From positions 7,936,001 to 8,000,000 of the forward strand of contig NZ_JARXYP010000002.1 in the NCBI RefSeq assembly GCF_029893805.1: DNA of 64,000 nucleotides. Direction: 5' to 3'. Positions 51,758 through 60,008 of the stretch are shown piece by piece. Below the pieces are notes generated by a model. That model had not been told where the DNA came from, searched no databases, and worked only from the letters and a program-made list of their open reading frames with translations. Source of the DNA: Streptomyces sp. SAI-135 (GTDB taxonomy: Bacteria > Actinomycetota > Actinomycetes > Streptomycetales > Streptomycetaceae). Numbering within the stretch: the first letter of the stretch is position 1; every line of letters begins with the position of its first letter. The position numbers and the translations under genes were made by a program.

Positions 51758-52249
51758 TCAGTCCACGTCCCCGTGGTCGAAGGTCCGCAGCATCTCCTTC
51801 AGCACACGTACGCACGCCCGGAGTTCGGCGTCGGTCAGCTCACCGCCGCCGACCTGCCGGTTCAGGGCGTGCTCACGCGCGAGGACCGCGGTGATGACGG
51901 CCGTGCCCTCGTCCGTGATCCGGATCAGCGAGGACCGCTGGTGGGCGGGGTTGGGCACGGCCCGCGTCCAGCCCCGGTCGATCGCCTCATTGGTCATGCG
52001 CTGCACGAACTGCCGGGTCAGCGCCATGATCCGGGCCATCTGAGGAACCGTCATGGGCCCGTACCTGTGCAGCAGGACGAGGACCGAACGCACGCCGACG
52101 GACATCCCGCGGTCCGCCTCGTCCTGCTCCAGTGTGCGCAGGCCGCGCCGGTAGAGCGCGCCGACCAGGTCGAACACCTCGCTGACCCGGTGGCCGAGAT
52201 CGTCGGGTGGCAGTGGCTCGTCGATGTCGTTCACCCGCTCATCATGCAC
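51758..52249 (-). CDS. MarR-family regulator
   Basis: A 163-residue winged-helix regulator. The HTH core is MTVPQMARIMALTRQFVQRM, with the wing PAHQRSSLIRITDEGTAV. It is divergent from the alpha/beta hydrolase gene. Two 17-bp operators in the 59-bp gap point to control of both genes. The start is GTG 52249, or the GTG five codons later. The stop codon is 1 bp from the convergent CapA gene stop. Confidence 0.92.
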   Translation of the reverse strand: MHDERVNDIDEPLPPDDLGHRVSEVFDLVGALYRRGLRTLEQDEADRGMSVGVRSVLVLLHRYGPMTVPQMARIMALTRQFVQRMTNEAIDRGWTRAVPNPAHQRSSLIRITDEGTAVITAVLAREHALNRQVGGGELTDAELRACVRVLKEMLRTFDHGDVD

Positions 52250-52261
52250 CGCGATCCATCA

Positions 52262-52278
52262 TGACAACCTGGTTGTCA
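52262..52278. promoter_or_regulatory. MarR operator 1 (perfect palindrome)
   Basis: TGACAACCTGGTTGTCA has perfect 8-bp arms around one central base. Confidence 0.8.
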
Positions 52279-52292
52279 AACTCCCGCGAAGA

Positions 52293-52309
52293 TGACACCT
52301 TGGTTGTCA
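52293..52309. promoter_or_regulatory. MarR operator 2, ending on the hydrolase start codon
   Basis: TGACACCTTGGTTGTCA differs from operator 1 at two positions and starts exactly 31 bp (about three helical turns) after it. Its last base is the A of the hydrolase ATG. Confidence 0.75.
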
Positions 52310-53124
52310 TGACAGTCGCTTCGGAACTGAGCTACCACGCGTCCGCCGACGGGGACATCGCCTGTCTGGACACCGGCACCGGCGCCCCCGTCGTCCTCCT
52401 GCACTCCGGCTACGTCGACCACCGGCTCTTCGAGGCTCAGACACCCGCACTGGCCGCCGGACACCGCGTCATCGCCGTGGACATCCGCGGCCACGGCTGG
52501 AGCGCCAACGCCACCCAGCCCTTCCGCTGGGCCGACGACCTCGCAGGCCTGCTGCGTCATCTCGACGCGGGCCCCGCCGTCCTGGTCGGTGTCTCCATGG
52601 GCGGGGCCGTCGCAGGCGACACGGCGATGGAATATCCGGAACTGGTCCGGGGGATCGTGCTGAGCGGCGCCTCGGTCAGCGACTTCCAGTACACCCACGA
52701 GTGGACCCGGCAGATCGTGGCCGAGTCACAACGGACCCTGCACTCGGGCGACATCGAGGGCTGGCTGAAGGTGTTCCTCCGGTCGGTCGCGGGCCCCTTC
52801 CGCGAGGCCGGGGACATCGACCCGCGGATCCTGGACCACCTGCGCGAGATGGCCCTGCACACCATCGCCAAACACACACCGGGCGAACGGAACTGGCACG
52901 TGCCCATGACCGACACCTGGGCCCGCGTCCCCGAGATCGACGTACCGGTGCTCACCGTCAACGGCACGCTCGACTCCCCGGACCTGCTCGCCGACGCCGA
53001 ACGCTTCGCGAGCACCGCGCAAAACGGCCGCTCGGTCCTGGTGGAGGGCACCTCGCACTTCCCCAACCTGGAGAAGCCCGAGGAGTTCAACGCGATCGTG
53101 CTGGACTTCCTGCACTCGCTCTGA
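52309..53124 (+). CDS. alpha/beta-hydrolase
   Basis: A serine hydrolase of 271 residues: oxyanion region VVLLHSGYVDHRLFE, nucleophile elbow GVSMGG, acid region near VLTVNGTLDSPDL, and catalytic His in EGTSHFPNLEKPEEF. The substrate is unknown. The best start, ATG 52309, leaves no room for an RBS because operator 2 runs up to it, so a leaderless transcript is likely; an upstream in-frame start would overlap the operators. It is regulated by the divergent MarR gene. Confidence 0.9.
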   Translation: MTVASELSYHASADGDIACLDTGTGAPVVLLHSGYVDHRLFEAQTPALAAGHRVIAVDIRGHGWSANATQPFRWADDLAGLLRHLDAGPAVLVGVSMGGAVAGDTAMEYPELVRGIVLSGASVSDFQYTHEWTRQIVAESQRTLHSGDIEGWLKVFLRSVAGPFREAGDIDPRILDHLREMALHTIAKHTPGERNWHVPMTDTWARVPEIDVPVLTVNGTLDSPDLLADAERFASTAQNGRSVLVEGTSHFPNLEKPEEFNAIVLDFLHSL

Positions 53125-53130
53125 CCCCGC

Positions 53131-53158
53131 GCGGGCCCGGGGCGGCGGTGCGGCCCGC
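53131..53158. terminator. hairpin between convergent hydrolase and stress-protein genes
   Basis: GCGGGCC (53131-53137) and GGCCCGC (53152-53158) form a 7-bp stem with a GC-rich 14-nt loop in the 37-bp gap. Confidence 0.4.
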
Positions 53159-53161
53159 CCG

Positions 53162-53623
53162 CTACGGCACCACGGTCACCGGCCAACGGCCCGCCTTGAC
53201 CAGGCGTACCGCGACGGAACCGACGATCCGGTGGCCGGCCTGCTCCGAGGCGCCGACGACCACCGCGTCGGCCTTGAGCTCGTCCGCCGCCTTCGTCAGC
53301 CCGCTGTAGGGGTCGCCGCGGAAGGTGTGGAACTCCCAGCGCACATCGAATATCCCCTTGTTCTGCTCGGTCGCGAGCCGGATCTGGGCGACCAGGTCCT
53401 CGGCGATCTCGTCCGTCGTCTCGGCGACCGGGGCGCCGAGCGCGGCTCCCGAGGCGATCACCGGCTGGACGTACACCACGGCGAGAAGCGCGTTCTGCCG
53501 CCGGGCCAGACCACCGGCGTAAGCCGCGGCGCGGAGCGAGGAGTCGGAGCCGTCCACGCCGACGACGATGACCTTGGGCCCGTCCGTGCCCCGCTCGAAC
53601 TGGTGCGAGTGCTGTTCCGTCAC
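53162..53623 (-). CDS. universal stress protein (UspA family)
   Basis: A single UspA domain of 153 residues. VIVVGVDGSDSSLRAAAYAG is the N-terminal strand-loop-helix. The C-terminal ATP-binding pattern is DAVVVGASEQAGHRIVGSVA (the G-x2-G-x9-G-S/T type loop), ending in WPVTVVP. It probably binds ATP and takes part in stress or dormancy responses. GTG 53623 begins VTEQHSHQF; a longer upstream frame has no coding character. It stands alone, divergent from the NodB gene. Confidence 0.9.
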   Translation of the reverse strand: MTEQHSHQFERGTDGPKVIVVGVDGSDSSLRAAAYAGGLARRQNALLAVVYVQPVIASGAALGAPVAETTDEIAEDLVAQIRLATEQNKGIFDVRWEFHTFRGDPYSGLTKAADELKADAVVVGASEQAGHRIVGSVAVRLVKAGRWPVTVVP

Positions 53624-53941
53624 GGCTGTGAGGCTATCGGAAGCCGCAGGTCCGGACGGCATTCGGGGCCCGTCGGCAGCGGTGTGCACACTTTGCCGAA
53701 AAAGGGCACCCGAAGGGCGGGTTGCGCACGGGCCGTTCACCGAGGCCCGTCGCCGCCCTCGGCACCCCGGCCTCGACGGAGGGGACGAGGCCGGGGCCGA
53801 CGCCGATCGCCCCCCTGCGACGTCGTCCTGACGCCCTGCCACGCAGCTCCGGGGCCTTTCGCTGGGCCGGGCGGGTGTATTCGTGCCGCCGCACCGGTGT
53901 TGCTGAGGTGCGTCGGCGCTCCGCCGGGCGACTGATGAGTC
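53624..53941. other. 318-bp intergenic region, no gene seen
   Basis: It lies between the divergent stress-protein and polysaccharide-deacetylase genes. Both promoters should be here. No clear operator, hairpin or small gene was recognised. Confidence 0.45.
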
Positions 53942-54811
53942 ATGACGAAGGATCAGTTGCTCACACGGCTGTCGTCGAAGGCGGCGGCGGTGCTCACGCG
54001 GCGCCGGGCCCTGCTGGCCGGGGCCGCCGCTGCCGGGGCCGCCGGCACGGCCGGAGTGTTCGCGGCCCTCACGGGCCGGGACCCGGTACGCCCGGCGCTC
54101 CCCGCCGCCGGCCCGCCCGCCCGTCGCGCGGTCAAGTCCTCGGCCTACCGCCTCCAGCCCCTGACCGGATACGGCCCACCGCAGACCGCCCCCCGCAAGA
54201 CGCTCGTCCGCCACGAGCCGTTGCTGAAGGTGTCCGGACGCGGCCGGACCATGGTGCTGACCTTCGACGACGGACCCGACCCCCGCTACACCCCGCACAT
54301 CCTCGACACGCTCGCCGAGTACGACGTCCGCGCGATGTTCTTCGTGTGCGGGGAGATGGCGGTCGACAACCAGGACCTGCTGGCCCGGATGGCCGACGAG
54401 GGACACGTCGTCGGCAACCACACCTGGTCCCACCCGCTGCTCACCCGCCTGACCCGCTCCCGCATCCGCTCCGAGATGGAACGCACCAGCGACGTGATCG
54501 AGGACGCCTACGGCGAACGTCCGGCATGGTTCCGGGCCCCCTACGGCGCCTGGAACCGGGCCGCGTTCCAGCTGGGCGCCGACCTCGGCATGGAACCCCT
54601 CGCCTGGACCGTCGACACCCTCGACTGGACCACCCCGGGCACCCGCCGCATCGTCGGCCGGGTGGAGAACGGCGCCGCCCCCGGCGTCGTGGTGCTCTCG
54701 CACGACGCCGGGGGCGACCGCTCCCAGAGCGTCCGGGCCCTGCGCGACTATCTGCCGCACCTCATCGATTCCGGCTATCACATCACCGTTCCGCGACGGC
54801 AGTACGCATAG
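53942..54811 (+). CDS. secreted polysaccharide deacetylase (NodB/CE4 domain)
   Basis: A 289-residue exported enzyme. Basic residues TRRRALLAGAAAAGAAGTAG form a membrane-insertion signal. The NodB domain has motif 1 TFDDGPDPRYTP (catalytic base Asp and metal Asp), motif 2 GNHTWSHPLL (metal His pair), motif 3 RAPYGAWN and a C-terminal VVLSHDAGGDR. It likely removes N-acetyl groups from peptidoglycan, chitin or related glycans outside the membrane. It is convergent with the sortase gene, 30 bp apart. Confidence 0.92.
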   Translation: MTKDQLLTRLSSKAAAVLTRRRALLAGAAAAGAAGTAGVFAALTGRDPVRPALPAAGPPARRAVKSSAYRLQPLTGYGPPQTAPRKTLVRHEPLLKVSGRGRTMVLTFDDGPDPRYTPHILDTLAEYDVRAMFFVCGEMAVDNQDLLARMADEGHVVGNHTWSHPLLTRLTRSRIRSEMERTSDVIEDAYGERPAWFRAPYGAWNRAAFQLGADLGMEPLAWTVDTLDWTTPGTRRIVGRVENGAAPGVVVLSHDAGGDRSQSVRALRDYLPHLIDSGYHITVPRRQYA

Positions 54812-54841
54812 CCGGAATACGCCCGCCGGGTCGGGGAACGC

Positions 54842-55513
54842 TCAGCGGACCTCGACCAGGCGGGCGAAAGCGACGACGTTTCCCGCATAGCCGCTCTGCT
54901 TGGAGAAACCGCCCCCGCAGGTGATGACCCGCAATTCGGGGGTCCCCTTGGAGCCGTACACACGGTCGCCGGGGAAATTGTTCTTCTCGAAGACCTCGAT
55001 GCCGTAGATCTCGAAGATCGCGGTCTTTCCGTCCGTGCGTCTGATCTCGACGCGATTTCCCTTCTTCAGAGCCCCGAGGCCGTAGAACACGGCGGGGCCC
55101 TGTTTGTTGTCGACATGGCCGACGACGACCGCGGTGCCCTTCTCGCCGGGGGACACCGCGCCGGTGAACCAGCCGGCCAGGTTCGGGTCCTCCGGCGGCG
55201 GCGCGCCGACCCAGCCGTCCGGGTCCAGGCCGACCGGCACCATCGGCGCGTCCACCCGGATGGCCGGGATGGAGACCCGGTCGGGCGCGGCGAACGGCAG
55301 GGGAGCGGGGGCCTCGCCGAAGACGGTGCCGTGCACCCGGCTGTCCGCCGCGGCCGCCGACGCGGGCTGCGGCGGCCCGACGTCGAACTCCCCCGAACCG
55401 TTCCGGATGAGCGCGAGGCCGGTCAGCAGAACAAGCGCTATCACGCCCCAGGGAGCGCGCTTCTTCCGCTGCTCCTCCTCTTCGGCCAGATCGGCCAGCT
55501 CGGACGCAGACAT
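54842..55513 (-). CDS. class F sortase
   Basis: A membrane transpeptidase of 223 residues: acidic cytoplasmic N-terminus, one signal-anchor helix (VIALVLLTGLALI), then the sortase barrel. Catalytic His133 is in VVGHVDN and Cys199 in VITCGGGF. The Arg normally found a dozen residues after the Cys (YRDN-type motif) reads YAGN here, so the triad Arg is either elsewhere or replaced. ATG 55513 follows GAGGGGAAG. Two small secreted proteins with C-terminal anchors lie next to it and are candidate partners. Confidence 0.88.
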   Translation of the reverse strand: MSASELADLAEEEEQRKKRAPWGVIALVLLTGLALIRNGSGEFDVGPPQPASAAAADSRVHGTVFGEAPAPLPFAAPDRVSIPAIRVDAPMVPVGLDPDGWVGAPPPEDPNLAGWFTGAVSPGEKGTAVVVGHVDNKQGPAVFYGLGALKKGNRVEIRRTDGKTAIFEIYGIEVFEKNNFPGDRVYGSKGTPELRVITCGGGFSKQSGYAGNVVAFARLVEVR

Positions 55514-55846
55514 TGACTTCCCCTCTCGACGCGGCCGTCGCCACGTCATTCGCGCATACGAGAAAGCTAAGTCCCGCGCGCGCAACCGGCGACGGGGCAA
55601 CGGCGAACGGGTGGCCCCCGAACGCGGGTGGTGAGCCATCCGAGTTGCCGTGAACAGGAATTTTCTGACGGTCCGTGACCTGCGAAGATATCCGATTGTG
55701 CGCTTTTCGTTCGGCGTGTCCTCTCACCAGGACGGACCATTCTCGAAATGCGGGCGCGCGCAAGGCGTCTGAGGGTCTTTCTGGGAGGCGTTCTCTCGCC
55801 GATCCACCGGGGACCGTTCCCGGGGCGTCTCCCGCGGAGGATTCAC
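55514..55846. other. 333-bp intergenic region, no gene seen
   Basis: It lies between the divergent sortase and small anchored-protein genes. It contains GGTCCGT (55669-55675) and ACGGACC (55732-55738) as widely spaced inverted elements and a short AT-rich patch near 55655. These are probably promoter sequences only. Confidence 0.4.
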
Positions 55847-56338
55847 ATGCGTACTACTCGTGCCCTGGCAGCCGCCGGCGCCGCGGTCGCCGTGCTCGGA
55901 CTCACCGCCCCGGCGGCCGTCGCCCGGGACGGCATGAACCTGAACCCGAGCAACGTCGTGGCCCTTCCCAACGTCATCGCCCGGGGCGGCCAGCTGACCA
56001 TCACCGTCAACAACTGCACCGGCAACGCCACCGCGAGCTCGGACGCGTTCCGGACGATCAGGCTCACGACGGGGGCCAACAACCTGGCGACGGGACGCGC
56101 CACGGTCAACCGGAACGCGGCCACGGGTTCGCACAGCATCAGCGTCGTCTGCGGCAACGGCACCGTGATCAACCCCACGGCCTTCACCGTCATCGGGGGC
56201 GTCCGGGGCGGTCTCGGCGGCAGCACCTCCAGCGGGGCCACCCCGACCGACATGGCCATCGGCGGCGGTCTGGTGGCGCTGGCCGTCATCGGCGGCGGGG
56301 TGTTCTGGATGCGCAGGCGGTCCGAGCGCCACATCTGA
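55847..56338 (+). CDS. small secreted protein with C-terminal membrane anchor
   Basis: A 163-residue protein with no named family. It has a Sec signal (ALAAAGAAVAVLGLTAPAAV), a beta-rich domain of ~85 residues with two Cys (NNCTGN, VVCGNG) that could form a disulfide, a Gly/Ser/Thr linker, a C-terminal helix (MAIGGGLVALAVIGGGVFWM) and a basic tail RRRSERHI. This layout mimics sortase substrates, but no LPXTG is present. ATG 55847 has GGAGG upstream. It is convergent with a similar gene. Confidence 0.75.
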   Translation: MRTTRALAAAGAAVAVLGLTAPAAVARDGMNLNPSNVVALPNVIARGGQLTITVNNCTGNATASSDAFRTIRLTTGANNLATGRATVNRNAATGSHSISVVCGNGTVINPTAFTVIGGVRGGLGGSTSSGATPTDMAIGGGLVALAVIGGGVFWMRRRSERHI

Positions 56339-56356
56339 TCTCCGCCCCTTCGGAGG

Positions 56357-56398
56357 AGACCTCCGCCCCGGCCTGACGAGGACCCGGGGCGGAGGTCT
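56357..56398. terminator. bidirectional terminator between the two anchored-protein genes
   Basis: AGACCTCCGCCCCGG (56357-56371) and CCGGGGCGGAGGTCT (56384-56398) form a perfect 15-bp stem with a 12-nt loop, midway between convergent genes. Confidence 0.85.
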
Positions 56399-56411
56399 GC
56401 GCGCCCGGGAG

Positions 56412-56942
56412 TCAGGCGCCGTCGTCGCCGGTGCGGCGACGGGCGAAGAAGTACGCCGCCCCGACCGAGCCCGTGATCAGCAGGGCGCCCATGCCGAGCT
56501 CCTTCACGTCGAGCCCGGCGAAGCTGCCGCCCTCACCGGCGTGCACGCCCCGGTCGGGGTTGAGGGGCACCGGCGTGGGACCGACCGGGCGGCCGCCTGC
56601 GATGGCCAGGCCCGTGCTGCCGCTCACACCGTCGCAGGTGAACGTCACCTGGTAGACCGCACCCGGCCTGGCGTCCCAGTCGACCACCACCGTCGCCTGG
56701 CTCTTGTGCGGCGGGATGACGACGGTGTCGAACACGCCGGACGTCACGGTGGCGGAGCCCGTGCAGCCGCCGTGGTTGCGTTCCAGCAGCAGCGCCACCT
56801 CCCCGCCCGGGGCGATGGTCGAGGGCAGCACGCTGAAGCCGAAGGGCGTGATGTTGTCGCCCTTCGCCACGGCGGCCGGCGCGGACAGGGTCAGGGCGGT
56901 CACGCCCAGCAGTGCGGCCGAAGCGACGCGTATCGCGCGCAT
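56412..56942 (-). CDS. second small secreted protein with C-terminal anchor
   Basis: A 176-residue relative in architecture of the 55847 protein: Sec signal (VASAALLGVTALTLSAPAAV), a beta-rich domain with two Cys (GGCTGSA, FTCDGV), a Gly/Pro linker (about 120-140), a C-terminal helix (LGMGALLITGSVGAAYFFA) and an RRR tail. It also lacks LPXTG. It is convergent with the first and close to the sortase. Function is unknown; a wall-associated or membrane-anchored surface protein is likely. Confidence 0.75.
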   Translation of the reverse strand: MRAIRVASAALLGVTALTLSAPAAVAKGDNITPFGFSVLPSTIAPGGEVALLLERNHGGCTGSATVTSGVFDTVVIPPHKSQATVVVDWDARPGAVYQVTFTCDGVSGSTGLAIAGGRPVGPTPVPLNPDRGVHAGEGGSFAGLDVKELGMGALLITGSVGAAYFFARRRTGDDGA

Positions 56943-57147
56943 GGTGGTTCCTCCGGTCCCCGAGGAGCAACTGCGGATCTGTTCCGCCTGGGTCAGAAAT
57001 GCGCCTCGATGACCGAAACGCTAGGAACGGGGGTACGTCCGCGCGATCGCTGTGGCTCCGAATGGGGCACACATGTGGGCCGCTCAGGGGACACCGGCGG
57101 CGTGTCGGGCGCCGGAGTCCCCCGGGGAGTGTCCGCGGTGCGTGCCG

Positions 57148-57912
57148 TCAGCCCTTGACGTCGGGGAAGAGGGCGAAGAACGGATCCGCCGACGCCGTGA
57201 TCCCCCGGCTGTAGGGGGCGTCGAAGTCCCAGATCAGGAAGAGCAGGAAGGCGATCAGCGCGGAGAACAGGCCGGCCAGGATCAGCTCGCGTGTCGTGCG
57301 CCGGATCTGCAGCGCGAAGACCATTCCGATCGTGACGACGGCACCGCCCAGCAGACCGAACCAGACCACCCCGGGCATGGTGGGCTCGACCGAGTCCGCC
57401 CGGGCGTTGCGGGCCTGGTCCACCGCGGCCACCTGGTCGACGAGCGGCTGGTAGGCCTGGGCCTCGAAGTCGCTCCTCGGCTCGTAGGAGGTGACGTCCG
57501 TGCGGAGGCGGTCGAGGAGCTCGGTGCCCTCCTCGGTCATACGGCGGTGGTCGGCCATCTCCTTCCACTCCGTCGTGACGACGTGTCCGACATAGGCGTT
57601 GACATCGGCGCGAATGCGGTCACGGACGCCGGCCGGATAGACCTGGACCCGCTCCGAGATCTCGTGCAGCGCCTGCGCCTCCGCCTGGACGTGGTCCTGG
57701 GCGGCGCTGCGGGCCTCCCACACGCCCGCGATGGCCAGGCCCAGGACGATGGCGTACACCACACCGATCCACATCGTCATGTACTCGATGACGTCCGGGG
57801 TCTCGCTGGGATCCTCGTCCACGGGTGCCGCCTTGTGGCGGATGAGCGTGATGACGACCACCACCGCGCACGCGGCCAGCATCGCGAGGATGAGAACAAG
57901 CCATTCCGGCAA
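57148..57912 (-). CDS. DUF4239-type membrane protein
   Basis: A 254-residue membrane protein of the bestrophin-like DUF4239 family. It has an N-terminal membrane helix (LVLILAMLAACAVVVVITLI), a second (MTMWIGVVYAIVLGLAIAGV), a large helical soluble segment (about 70-170), and two C-terminal helices (VVWFGLLGGAVVTIGMVFAL, LILAGLFSALIAFLLFLIW). The function of the family is not established. It is 21 bp downstream of the proline-rich protein gene on the same strand, so the two are likely co-transcribed. Confidence 0.8.
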   Translation of the reverse strand: MPEWLVLILAMLAACAVVVVITLIRHKAAPVDEDPSETPDVIEYMTMWIGVVYAIVLGLAIAGVWEARSAAQDHVQAEAQALHEISERVQVYPAGVRDRIRADVNAYVGHVVTTEWKEMADHRRMTEEGTELLDRLRTDVTSYEPRSDFEAQAYQPLVDQVAAVDQARNARADSVEPTMPGVVWFGLLGGAVVTIGMVFALQIRRTTRELILAGLFSALIAFLLFLIWDFDAPYSRGITASADPFFALFPDVKG

Positions 57913-57933
57913 GGGATGCCTCCAGGATCGGCA

Positions 57934-58557
57934 CTAGCGGGGCCGCAGGGCGGCCACGGCGACCACCGCGGGCGCGGTGATGAGCAGGACGTAGATCACG
58001 GGCGAGGTCGTGCTGTGCGTGGGCCGGTCGGGCGCCTTCGCGTGGCGGTAGGCCGGATAGCTCACCAGGGGTGCGGAGGGACCCGGGGCCGGCTCGGGCG
58101 GCGGCGTCCGTGTGGGGGTGGGAGTGGGGGGAGGGGGCGGAGCGGGGGCGGGAGGTGGTGCCGGCCGCGCTCGCGGTGGCGCCGGCTCGGGGACCGGTGC
58201 GGGCGGCGGAGCCGGCGGCTCCGGCGTCGGAGTGGGCCGGGGCTTCGGCGGCCTGTGCGTCGGCGGCGGCTTCGGCGGAGGGTCGGGAGACGGCGTCGGA
58301 GTGCAAGGAGGCTCTGTGGGAGTGGGGGTTGGAGTGGGGGTGGGCTTCGGGCAGGGCGGGAGGGTGGGCCAGGTGAGGCTTCCGGCGACCGCCACCACCT
58401 CGGCGCCGCCGGGACCGGCCGAGGCGTAGGCGCAGGCATCCGCCTCGGCCACCCCCGCCGTGGGGCCGATGAGCGCCCACGCCAAGGTCAGCAGGGCCAA
58501 CGCACGTATGGCGGTGGCGGATTGGGGTGATTCGGGTCGATGCACGACGGAGATCAT
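57934..58557 (-). CDS. Pro/Thr-rich surface protein with C-terminal membrane helix
   Basis: A 207-residue low-complexity protein with no named family. An N-terminal hydrophobic signal (ALALLTLAWALIGPTAGVAE) is followed by a short domain with two Cys and a ~110-residue run of PTP/PAP/PPP repeats. A C-terminal helix (VIYVLLITAPAVVAVAALRP) follows. The Pro-rich stretch is extended and could span the cell wall, displaying the small N-terminal domain. It is upstream of the DUF4239 gene. Confidence 0.7.
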   Translation of the reverse strand: MISVVHRPESPQSATAIRALALLTLAWALIGPTAGVAEADACAYASAGPGGAEVVAVAGSLTWPTLPPCPKPTPTPTPTPTEPPCTPTPSPDPPPKPPPTHRPPKPRPTPTPEPPAPPPAPVPEPAPPRARPAPPPAPAPPPPPTPTPTRTPPPEPAPGPSAPLVSYPAYRHAKAPDRPTHSTTSPVIYVLLITAPAVVAVAALRPR

Positions 58558-58818
58558 GAGGCCTGTCGGGCGATCTCACGCGCGGGCGCGAAGAGATTGC
58601 TCCGAAGGAGGGATGAAAGGTCGCCCGATGTTTGACTCCTGGGCGCTTGTCCGTCCGATGAGGCGAACCTCTGTGCGGTCCGGGGCGGGTGTGGTCACAG
58701 CTGCCGGAAAGAAATATGCGGGACGGTTGAACACAACCCCTGCTCCGCTGCGTATCCATGGTCGTGCGGCGGCGCAGCAGGGCGCTGCAACACCCTTTTG
58801 AATTATGGGGAGTTGACG

Positions 58819-59787
58819 ATGAAGACCTCCTGGCGGAACGCCTCACTCGTGGCAAGCGCCGCGGCGGTGCTGGCGCTGACGACGGCGTGCGGTCAGGAAG
58901 GCGGCACGTCGTCGGTGGGCAGCCAGAACGTCGGCGCCACGGCGGCGGCGGGCGGCTACGGCGGTGTCGGCTCCGGAATCGGGACGGGCACCAGCCCCAG
59001 CCCCACCGCGACGTCCACCGCGATCGGCCAGGGCAACCTGGGCGCCCAGTCGGCCTCGGCCGGAAAGTTGCAGGTGTCCGCGAACGCCGAGCTCGGGGAC
59101 GTGCTGACCGATGCCACCGGTCTCACTCTCTACCGCTTCGACGAGGACACCGCCGAGCCGCCGAAGTCCAACTGCAACGGCGACTGTGCGACGGCCTGGC
59201 CCCCGGTGCCCGCGGACGACGCCTCGGCCGGTGCCGGGATCGACAAGGCGCTGCTCGGTGAGGTGACCCGGGCCGACGGCAGCAAGCAGCTGACCATCGG
59301 CGGCTGGCCGGCCTACCGCTACGCCAAGGACACCAAGGCCGGTGACCTGACCGGTCAGGGCGTGGGCGGCAAGTGGTACGCGCTGGCGCCCACCGGCAAG
59401 AAGGCGTCCGTCGCCAGCCTGCCCGGACTGTCCACGCGCAACGACCCCGACCTGGGCGAGATCGTCGTCGACAAGAACGGCATGACGGTCTACCGCTTCG
59501 CCAAGGACAAGGCCTGGCCCGAGCCGGTGTCCAACTGCACCGGTGCCTGCCTGGAGAAGTGGCCGGCCGTGGCGCCCGTGTCGGCGAACGACACCAAGGG
59601 TGTGCAGAAGAAGGGCCTGATGAGCTTCACGCGTTCCGACGGCGTCAAGCAGCAGACGGTCAACTGCTCGCCCATCTACACCTTCGCGGCGGACAAGCAG
59701 CCGGGAGACACCAACGGCCAGGGCGTCGGCGGCACCTGGTACGCCGTCCGCCCCAACGGAGAGATGGTCGGCGTCTCCGACAAGTGA
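58819..59787 (+). CDS. SCO0930-family lipoprotein with repeated secreted domain
   Basis: A lipoprotein of 322 residues (signal NASLVASAAAVLALTTACGQ). After a Gly/Ser/Thr linker it has two copies of the 'secreted repeat of unknown function': copy 1 LTDATGLTLYRFDEDTAEPP with CNGDCATAWPP, and copy 2 VVDKNGMTVYRFAKDKAWPE with CTGACLEKWPA. Each repeat carries a C-x3-C pair. ATG 58819 is preferred over the in-frame upstream start because GGGGAG precedes it. The S. coelicolor homologue is SCO0930; the function is unknown. A strong terminator follows. Confidence 0.88.
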   Translation: MKTSWRNASLVASAAAVLALTTACGQEGGTSSVGSQNVGATAAAGGYGGVGSGIGTGTSPSPTATSTAIGQGNLGAQSASAGKLQVSANAELGDVLTDATGLTLYRFDEDTAEPPKSNCNGDCATAWPPVPADDASAGAGIDKALLGEVTRADGSKQLTIGGWPAYRYAKDTKAGDLTGQGVGGKWYALAPTGKKASVASLPGLSTRNDPDLGEIVVDKNGMTVYRFAKDKAWPEPVSNCTGACLEKWPAVAPVSANDTKGVQKKGLMSFTRSDGVKQQTVNCSPIYTFAADKQPGDTNGQGVGGTWYAVRPNGEMVGVSDK

Positions 59788-59805
59788 CACCGGCCCCACC
59801 GATCC

Positions 59806-59848
59806 ACCGGTCCGACCCCTCCGCGCCGCACGGAGGGGTCGGACCGGT
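59806..59848 (+). terminator. strong hairpin terminator after the lipoprotein gene
   Basis: An 18-bp perfect stem (59806-59823 with 59831-59848, beginning ACCGGTCCGACC) has a 7-nt loop CGCCGCA, 18 bp after the stop codon. Confidence 0.85.
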
Positions 59849-60008
59849 TTGCCGTCGTTCCGTAGAGAATCCGCAGCCATGTTTGGACGGCACGTGCCGC
59901 AGGCAGTGACCGGGAACGGACGGTCAATTTCCGTTTCCGCTCGCTCCATTGGCGGGCGATCAGTAGCCTCAGCTCGAACACCGGATCGCCTACGCCTTGG
60001 AGAGATAC

